From: Streptomyces sp. MUM 178J
Lineage (GTDB): Bacteria > Actinomycetota > Actinomycetes > Streptomycetales > Streptomycetaceae
Assembly (NCBI RefSeq): GCF_022414575.1
Contig: NZ_JADWYQ010000032.1
Span: 1 to 64,000, forward strand
Direction of reading: 5' to 3'
DNA length: 64,000 nucleotides
The notes under the pieces are model-generated. The model was not told the DNA's origin. It searched no databases and worked only from the letters and a program-made list of their open reading frames with translations. This document shows, in pieces, positions 58,310 to 64,000 of this stretch. Numbering within the stretch: the first letter of the stretch is position 1; each line of letters opens with the position of its first letter. Both the position numbers and the translations under genes were made by a program.

Positions 58310-58384
58310 GGTCCTGTGGAGCAGTTTGGAGTGCTCGCCACCCTGTCAAGGTGGAGGCCGCGGGTTCAAATCCCGTCAGGACCG
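58310..58384 (+). tRNA. tRNA-Asp (GTC), copy 2
   Basis: 75-nt cloverleaf identical in every base to the copy at 31021-31095, although the spacers on both sides differ. Acceptor GGTCCTG/CAGGACC, anticodon loop CTGTCAA. Confidence 0.95.
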
Positions 58385-58406
58385 CTGCGACCCTCACCGG
58401 TCGCGC

Positions 58407-58480
58407 GGCTGGGTAGCTCAGTTGGTACGAGCGTCCGCCTGAAAAGCGGAAGGTCGCCGGTTCGACCCCGGCCCCAGCCA
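58407..58480 (+). tRNA. tRNA-Phe (GAA), copy 2
   Basis: 74-nt cloverleaf. The anticodon stem is TCCGC/GCGGA instead of ATCGC/GCGAT in copy 1, with the loop CTGAAAA unchanged; the T-loop has TTCGACC instead of TTCGATC. No CCA is encoded. Confidence 0.95.
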
Positions 58481-58501
58481 CAACCGCCCTCATCAGGGCC
58501 C

Positions 58502-58533
58502 AACGCCCCCTCCGAGGCATCGGAGGGGGCGTT
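58502..58533 (+). terminator. Hairpin terminator after the second tRNA array
   Basis: A perfect 14-bp stem AACGCCCCCTCCGA with its complement around GGCA, 21 bp past tRNA-Phe, followed by TTG. Confidence 0.8.
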
Positions 58534-58625
58534 TGCGTTCCCGCCGCGCCGACGCCGGTCCGCAGTCGGCAGCTGCCGTGCAGGGCCCCGGAGAGCTCCC
58601 CACGGGGCCCTGGCGCACGGCGTTG

Positions 58626-59450
58626 TCAGATGCGTTCGCGGCGGCGCCGGCCGCGGGCGGCGAGGGTGATCACCGCGATCGTCACGGCGGCCGCGACGAG
58701 CAGCCAGTCCGGGACTGCGGCTCCCAGGCCCCGGGCCCATTCCTCAACGGCGAAGGAGTCGTCGACCGACAGCAGGCCGGGAAGCGCCGTGGCGCCGTCG
58801 AAGACGAGGAAGAGGGCGCCCAGGGCGATGAAGAACAGTCCGGACAGCAGCGATGTGGTGTGCAGCTCCAGACGGCCCAGCCGGAAGGCGCGGCCCCGCA
58901 GCCACCGCCGCCGCCCCAGGTCGAGCCGCTCCCACAACAGCGCCAGCAGGAACAGCGGCACCGCCATGCCCAGGGCGTAGACCGCGAGGAGCAGACCGCC
59001 GTAGACCGGGCTGCCGCTGAGCGCGGAGACCGTCAGGACGCTGCCGAGGATCGGGCCGGCGCAGAAGCCCGCGAGGCCGTACACCAGGCCCAGGGCGTAG
59101 ACGGAGACCGCGTTCACAGGGCGGATGCGGCCGGAGAGCTCGGCCATGCGGCGGGAGGCGAAGCCCAGCCCGAGGATCTGGAGCACGCCAAGCGCGATGA
59201 TCAGCCAGCCGCCGGCCGCGACCAGCAGATCGCGGTTGCCGTAGAAGAAGCGCCCCGCGTAGGAGCCCGCCGCGCCGAGCGGCACCAGGGTGGTGGCCAG
59301 TCCCGCGTAGAAGATGCCCGTACGGGCCACGAGCCGAGACGCGGAGTCGACGGAGTACGCGAAGAACGCGGGGAGCAGCAGCGCGCTGCACGGGCTGAGC
59401 AGCGCGAGCAGGCCGCCCAGGAAGGCGGCCAGATATCCGATGTCGCTCAC
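58626..59450 (-). CDS. ccdA: CcdA/DsbD-type thiol-disulfide membrane transporter
   Basis: 274 residues with about seven hydrophobic helices. The redox Cys pair is seen in ALLSPCSALLLPAFFAY and in AGFCAGPILGSVLTVSAL, symmetrically placed as in CcdA. It moves reducing equivalents from cytoplasmic thioredoxin to extracytoplasmic partners. The GTG at 59450 overlaps the stop of the upstream DsbA-like gene (GTGA), so the two are coupled and probably form one redox relay. Confidence 0.88.
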   Translation of the reverse strand: MSDIGYLAAFLGGLLALLSPCSALLLPAFFAYSVDSASRLVARTGIFYAGLATTLVPLGAAGSYAGRFFYGNRDLLVAAGGWLIIALGVLQILGLGFASRRMAELSGRIRPVNAVSVYALGLVYGLAGFCAGPILGSVLTVSALSGSPVYGGLLLAVYALGMAVPLFLLALLWERLDLGRRRWLRGRAFRLGRLELHTTSLLSGLFFIALGALFLVFDGATALPGLLSVDDSFAVEEWARGLGAAVPDWLLVAAAVTIAVITLAARGRRRRERI

Positions 59451-60223
59451 TTCGCCGCCGCCTGCTTCGCCGCCGCCTCGATCACCTCGGCGAATGTCTC
59501 GGTCGGCTGGGCGCCGGCCAACGGCCGGCCGTTGACCAGGAACGACGGGGTGGACGTCGCGCCCAGTCCGTAGGCTTCGTCCCGGTCCTTCCGCACCGCC
59601 TGCTCCGCCGCGTCGCCCTCCCGGTCCTCCTCGAAGCGGTCGAGGTCCGCGACCCCGGCGGTCTTGGCGAGCTCCCTGAGACGGCCCGAGCCAAACCCCT
59701 TCTCCTTCGCCCCCTCGGCGTACGCGGCCTCGTGGAACTCCCAGAAACGGCCCTGCTGCCCTGCGGCCCAGGCCGCCCGCGCCACCGCCTCCGACTCCTC
59801 TCCGAAGATCGGGAAGTTGCGCCACTCGATGCGCAGTGTGCCCTTCTCTACGTACTTCTTCACCAGCTCCGGCTCGGTGTCCCGGGCAAACTTCCCGCAG
59901 TAGCCGCACTTGAAGTCGGCGTACTCGATCAGCACCACGGGCGCGTCGGCACGGCCCCGGGCGAGCGGGTCCCCGGCATCGCGGCGGGCGAGCTTCTCCA
60001 GCTCCGGGTAGACGCCGGTCTGCGGACCGGCGGAGGTGTCGGCGTCGGCTGCGGCGTTCCGGGAGGGCGACGCGCCGGCGTCGGGGCGGGTTGCCGTGTA
60101 CGAGGCGAAGCCGAGCAGCAGCGCGGCGACGACGACGCCCGCGCCGATCGCCAGAGGCTTGCGGGAGGAAGCGCCGGAGCGGGCGCGGGAGGAGTTGCGG
60201 GAGGAATGGGGGGAAGCGGACAT
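59447..60223 (-). CDS. Membrane-anchored DsbA-family thiol-disulfide oxidoreductase
   Basis: 258 residues from the ATG at 60223 (RBS AGGAGT). A short Ser/Arg-rich tail, a membrane anchor (LAIGAGVVVAALLLGFASY) and a linker are followed by a thioredoxin fold: VVLIEYADFKCGYCGKFARD with the CGYC active site, RIEWRNFPIFGEESEAVA, and the cis-proline loop LGATSTPSFLVNGRPL. This is the DsbA/BdbD group of actinobacteria. The coupled ccdA gene suggests a reductive or isomerase cycle. Confidence 0.9.
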   Translation of the reverse strand: MSASPHSSRNSSRARSGASSRKPLAIGAGVVVAALLLGFASYTATRPDAGASPSRNAAADADTSAGPQTGVYPELEKLARRDAGDPLARGRADAPVVLIEYADFKCGYCGKFARDTEPELVKKYVEKGTLRIEWRNFPIFGEESEAVARAAWAAGQQGRFWEFHEAAYAEGAKEKGFGSGRLRELAKTAGVADLDRFEEDREGDAAEQAVRKDRDEAYGLGATSTPSFLVNGRPLAGAQPTETFAEVIEAAAKQAAAK

Positions 60224-60321
60224 GGCGGTACTCCTGAGCGAAGGCCGTGACGGGTGCGTGGGGTGCGGTGCGGTACGGGCACCAGGCCGGCGGAACCGGG
60301 CCCGGTGGTACCGGGCGCGGC

Positions 60322-60786
60322 CTAAACGCGCAGGATGGACAGTTCCATGGGCGAGGGCGGGGCCAGTTGCGGAGCCCCGCGCTCCGGTGCGACGTCCAGC
60401 ATGACCCCGGCCAGGCCGCCGCCGGCGCCGGACGCGCCGTGGCCCGTCTGGTGCAGGGCCGGAAGCAGCTCGGAGCCGACGCCGCCGCGCGGCGGCGTCG
60501 CCGGGTGGGCGCCGTTGTCCTGGTCCTTGACGCCCTTGCGGCAACCGGGGACGTGCTGATCCATGAAGCCTTGCCCCGCGATCTGTCCCGCGACAGCCGC
60601 GGTCGTGCTCGTCACACCCGTGGAGGAAGCAGAGGAAGCGGAGGAAGCAGAGAAAACAGAAGAAGCCGTGGAAGGGGCCGCGCCGGGCGAAGCACACAGG
60701 AGCAGCGCGAACACCATGCCCAGAAGCACCGCCGCCGTCGCCGCTGCCGGAACCCACCGGCCTCGGTGCACGCGGCTGACCGGCAT
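60322..60786 (-). CDS. Hypothetical secreted or membrane protein
   Basis: 154 residues from the ATG at 60786, with AAGGAA about ten bases upstream. VPAAATAAVLLGMVFALLLC is a signal or anchor helix, followed by an Ala/Ser-rich stretch and a Gly/His/Pro tail without known domain. It precedes the DsbA/CcdA pair by about 100 bp on the same strand and may belong to the unit. The coding case rests on position, RBS and signal only. Confidence 0.5.
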   Translation of the reverse strand: MPVSRVHRGRWVPAAATAAVLLGMVFALLLCASPGAAPSTASSVFSASSASSASSTGVTSTTAAVAGQIAGQGFMDQHVPGCRKGVKDQDNGAHPATPPRGGVGSELLPALHQTGHGASGAGGGLAGVMLDVAPERGAPQLAPPSPMELSILRV

Positions 60787-60953
60787 GGACAGGGCTTCCT
60801 TTCGCTCAGGATCAGACAGGTCCGGACAGGATCAGGCGGGTCCGGACGGATCTGGTCCATACTGCCTCATCGCCTCAGCCCGCCCGTGCCTCAGCCCTGC
60901 CGGGCAAATTACGTTCGCCACCGCTTTCGCGCTGGTGCGATCCTGGGATCCGT

Positions 60954-63900
60954 ATGTCTACTTCCTCCGTCGGCTTCGCCGACCTCAAGACCCTGCTGGC
61001 CGGAGCCTCGCTGCGCGACGCCCACCGCCTCGGCCGCCGTCTCGAGGGCGCCCGCCGCATCCGCAAGCCCGAAGCGCGGCAGGCCGTGCTGGCCGAGATC
61101 GCCGCCGAGGCCGAGAAGTCAGCCGCCCGCACCGCCGCGCGCGCCGCCGGCGCCCCGGAGGTCTCGTATCCCGAGCAGCTCCCGGTCAGCCAGAAGAAGG
61201 ACACGATCCTGGAGGCGATACGCGACCACCAGGTCGTGATCGTCGCGGGTGAGACGGGCTCCGGGAAGACGACGCAGATCCCCAAGATCTGCCTGGAGCT
61301 GGGCCGGGGCGTACGCGGCATGATCGGCCATACGCAGCCGCGCCGCATCGCCGCGCGCACCGTCGCCGAGCGCGTCGCCGAGGAACTGAAGACCCCGCTC
61401 GGCGAGGCCGTCGGCTGGAAGGTCCGCTTCACCGACCAGGTGGACCAGGACGGGACCTTCGTCAAGCTGATGACCGACGGCATCCTGCTCGCCGAGATCC
61501 AGACGGACCGGGAGCTGCGCGCCTACGACACGATCATCATCGACGAGGCGCATGAGCGCAGCCTCAACATCGACTTCCTGCTCGGCTATCTCGCCCAGCT
61601 GCTCCCACGCCGCCCGGACCTCAAGGTCGTCATCACCTCCGCGACGATCGACCCGGAGCGGTTCTCCCGCCACTTCGACGACGCGCCGATCGTCGAGGTC
61701 TCGGGCCGTACGTATCCGGTCGAGGTCCGCTACCGGCCCCTGCTCGAAGAGGACGGCGAGGAGGCCGACCGGGACCAGATCACGGCGATCTGCGACGCCG
61801 TGGACGAGCTGCAGGGCGAGGGCCCGGGCGACATCCTGGTCTTCCTCTCCGGCGAGCGCGAGATCCGCGACACGGCGGACGCCCTGATCAAGAAGAAGCT
61901 GCGCAACACCGAGGTGCTTCCGCTGTACGCGCGCCTCTCGCACGCCGAGCAGCACCGCGTCTTCCAGCCGCATTCCGGCCGCAGGATCGTGCTCGCCACG
62001 AACGTCGCCGAAACCTCCCTGACCGTCCCGGGCATCAAGTACGTGATCGACCCCGGGACAGCCCGCATCTCCCGTTACAGCCATCGCACCAAGGTGCAGC
62101 GGCTGCCCATCGAGCGGATCTCGCAGGCGAGCGCCAACCAGCGCAAGGGACGCTGCGGCCGCACCTCCGACGGCATCTGCATCCGGCTGTACGCGGAGGA
62201 GGACTTCCTCGCCCGCCCGGAGTTCACGGACGCGGAGATCCTCCGCACGAATCTGGCCTCCGTCATCCTCCAGATGACCGCGGCCGGGCTGGGCGACATC
62301 GAGAAGTTCCCGTTCATCGACCCGCCGGACCACCGCAACATCCGCGACGGCGTCCAGCTGCTTCAGGAGCTGGGGGCGCTGGACGCCAAGCAGAAGGATC
62401 CCGGCAAGCGGCTCACACAGCTGGGGCGCAAGCTCAGCCAGCTGCCGGTCGACCCCCGGCTGGCCCGTATGGTCATCGAGGCCGACCGCAACGGCTGTGT
62501 GCGCGAGGTCATGGTCATCGCGGCTGCGCTGTCAATCCAGGACCCGCGCGAGCGGCCCTCCGACAAACAGGCGCAGGCCGACCAGCAGCATGCCCGCTTC
62601 AAGGACGAGACGAGCGATTTCCTCGCCTTCCTCAATCTCTGGCGCTATGTCCGCGAGCAGCAGAAAGAACGGGGCTCGTCCAGTTTCCGCCGGATGTGCA
62701 AGCAGGAGTATCTGAACTTCCTGCGCATCCGCGAATGGCAGGATATCTACTCGCAGCTGCGCACGGTCGCCAAGCAGATGGGCATTCATCTCAGCGAGCA
62801 GGACGCGTCCGACCAGCAGGTGCATGTGTCGCTGCTCGCGGGACTGCTCTCCCACGTCGGTATGAAGGACGTCCAGAAAGCCGGGGTGGAGGGCGGGAGG
62901 AGCACAGCGAAGAACGAGTACCTGGGGGCGCGGAACGCCAAGTTCGCCGTCTTCCCCGGTTCTGCGCTCTTCAAGAAGCCGCCGCGCTTCATCATGTCGG
63001 CGGAGCTGGTGGAGACCTCGCGGCTGTGGGCCCGGGTCAACGCGAAGATCGAGCCGGAGTGGGTCGAGCCGCTCGCCCAGCACCTGGTCAAACGCACATA
63101 CAGCGAGCCGCACTGGGAGAAGGACGCGGCGGCCGTGATGGCGTACGAGAAAGTCACGCTGTACGGCGTGCCGATCGTCGCGCAGCGCAAGGTGAACTAC
63201 GGCCGGATCGACCCCGAGATCTCCCGCGAACTTTTCATTCGCAATGCCCTGGTCGAGGGCGACTGGCGGACCCATCACAAGTTCTTCGCGGACAACAGAA
63301 AGCTCCTCACCGAGGTCGAGGAACTGGAACACCGCGCCCGCCGCCGGGACATCCTGGTCGACGACGAGACGCTGTTCGACTTCTACGACCAGCGGGTGCC
63401 GGAACACGTCGTCTCCGGCGCGCACTTCGACTCCTGGTGGAAGAACAAGCGCCGCGAGGAGCCGGAGCTGCTCGACTTTGAGCGCGAGATGCTCATCCGC
63501 GAATCGGCGGAGACGGTCACCAAGCACGACTATCCGGACTCCTGGCGCCAGGGCCGGCTGAAGTTCACGGTGACGTATCAGTTCGAGCCGGGCGCGGACG
63601 CGGACGGCGTGACCGTCCACATTCCGCTCCAGGTGCTGAACCAGGTCACGGACGAGGGCTTCGACTGGCAGATCCCGGGGCTGCGCGAGGAGGTCGTCAC
63701 CGAGCTGATCCGCTCCCTGCCCAAGCCGGTGCGGCGTCACTACGTGCCCGCGCCGAACTACGCCAAGGCGTTCCTGGACCGCGCCGAGCCGCTCCAGGAG
63801 CCGCTGACGGCGACGCTGGCGCGCGAGCTGCAGCGGATGGTCGGCGTGCCGGTCGAGGCCGGGGACTTTGACCTCTCCAGGGTCCCCGACCATCTGAAGA

Positions 63901-64000
63901 TCAGCTTCCGGATCATTGACGAGCGCCGCCGCAAGCTGGCCGAGGACAAGGACCTGGAGGCCCTGAAGCTCCGGCTGAAGCCGAAGGCCCGTCAGGCCCT
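60954..64000 (+). CDS. hrpA: ATP-dependent RNA helicase HrpA (DEAH box), cut by window end
   Basis: Over 1,015 residues are visible and the stop lies beyond the right edge; complete HrpA proteins have about 1,300. Start is the ATG at 60954 (MSTSSVGFADLKTLLAGASL). Motif I is IVAGETGSGKTTQIPK (residues about 96-111), Ia HTQPRRIAARTVA, II IIIDEAHERSLNIDF (DEAH), III VITSATIDPERFS, V LATNVAETSLTVPGIKYVID, VI SQASANQRKGRCGR. The HA2 region and the OB-like/DUF3418 part (HAHFDSWWKNKRREE-like, KFTVTYQFEPGADADGVTVH) follow. A role in mRNA processing and decay is expected. It starts core chromosome to the right of the island. Confidence 0.95.
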   Translation, partial: MSTSSVGFADLKTLLAGASLRDAHRLGRRLEGARRIRKPEARQAVLAEIAAEAEKSAARTAARAAGAPEVSYPEQLPVSQKKDTILEAIRDHQVVIVAGETGSGKTTQIPKICLELGRGVRGMIGHTQPRRIAARTVAERVAEELKTPLGEAVGWKVRFTDQVDQDGTFVKLMTDGILLAEIQTDRELRAYDTIIIDEAHERSLNIDFLLGYLAQLLPRRPDLKVVITSATIDPERFSRHFDDAPIVEVSGRTYPVEVRYRPLLEEDGEEADRDQITAICDAVDELQGEGPGDILVFLSGEREIRDTADALIKKKLRNTEVLPLYARLSHAEQHRVFQPHSGRRIVLATNVAETSLTVPGIKYVIDPGTARISRYSHRTKVQRLPIERISQASANQRKGRCGRTSDGICIRLYAEEDFLARPEFTDAEILRTNLASVILQMTAAGLGDIEKFPFIDPPDHRNIRDGVQLLQELGALDAKQKDPGKRLTQLGRKLSQLPVDPRLARMVIEADRNGCVREVMVIAAALSIQDPRERPSDKQAQADQQHARFKDETSDFLAFLNLWRYVREQQKERGSSSFRRMCKQEYLNFLRIREWQDIYSQLRTVAKQMGIHLSEQDASDQQVHVSLLAGLLSHVGMKDVQKAGVEGGRSTAKNEYLGARNAKFAVFPGSALFKKPPRFIMSAELVETSRLWARVNAKIEPEWVEPLAQHLVKRTYSEPHWEKDAAAVMAYEKVTLYGVPIVAQRKVNYGRIDPEISRELFIRNALVEGDWRTHHKFFADNRKLLTEVEELEHRARRRDILVDDETLFDFYDQRVPEHVVSGAHFDSWWKNKRREEPELLDFEREMLIRESAETVTKHDYPDSWRQGRLKFTVTYQFEPGADADGVTVHIPLQVLNQVTDEGFDWQIPGLREEVVTELIRSLPKPVRRHYVPAPNYAKAFLDRAEPLQEPLTATLARELQRMVGVPVEAGDFDLSRVPDHLKISFRIIDERRRKLAEDKDLEALKLRLKPKARQA

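Overview
The window is high-G+C actinobacterial chromosome and almost certainly comes from a Streptomyces. Signs of this are frequent GTG/TTG starts, ATGA and GTGA overlaps, several SpoIIE-type phosphatases, a sporulation-regulator homologue of the NsdA kind, a c-di-AMP riboswitch ahead of an M23 peptidase, and a gene order (rRNA leader, MarR/MFS, type-II NADH dehydrogenase, NsdA-like regulator, trmB, prsW, DEAD helicase, crcB pair, tRNAs, hrpA) that I remember as collinear with the core of Streptomyces chromosomes. That synteny is from memory and was not checked.

Layout. 1-300 is the leader of an rRNA operon read leftwards out of the window. 475-31240 is conserved core: a divergent MarR/MFS pair, a PAS-SpoIIE-HATPase phosphatase, NDH-2, a TetR regulator, a membrane-tethered ECF sigma factor with a carbohydrate-binding tail, an asparagine-synthase-like protein, an NsdA-like regulator, an FAD oxidoreductase, trmB, prsW, an M23 peptidase with its riboswitch, a second SpoIIE phosphatase, tRNA-fMet, galE and a UDP-sugar dehydrogenase-like gene, tRNA-Lys, a DEAD-box helicase, a lipoprotein, a fluoride-channel pair, a small metallopeptidase and a metallophosphoesterase. 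It ends in a tRNA-Glu/Asp/Phe array. From 58310 the core resumes with a second tRNA-Asp/Phe pair, a ccdA/dsbA-like pair and hrpA, which is cut by the right edge.

Between the two tRNA arrays lies about 27 kb of accessory DNA (31241-58247). It ends on the right in an IS256-type transposase remnant and a 24-nt 3' fragment of tRNA-Glu. It carries a MazF-like toxin-antitoxin pair, an MMPL exporter, a broken NphT7-type acetoacetyl-CoA synthase gene, a degenerate DDE transposase and an IS630-like scrap. Next come a complete mevalonate pathway, a polyprenyl diphosphate synthase and a UbiA-type prenyltransferase, then a PhzS-like flavin hydroxylase, a small ABM protein, a Baeyer-Villiger-type monooxygenase and a full phenazine core set (phzB-C-D-E-F-G). 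An ECF42/DGPF sigma module closes the island.

How it works together. PhzC/E/D/F/B/G turn erythrose-4-phosphate, PEP and chorismate into a phenazine carboxylic acid. PhzS and possibly the second flavoenzyme would decarboxylate and hydroxylate it. The mevalonate genes supply IPP/DMAPP, the prenyl synthase builds GPP or longer, and the UbiA protein would place the chain on the hydroxyphenazine. MMPL is the natural export candidate. The expected product class is a prenylated (hydroxy)phenazine meroterpenoid. Novel features are a PhzF with an extra N-terminal domain fused in frame, the decayed nphT7, and the tRNA-bounded mosaic structure.
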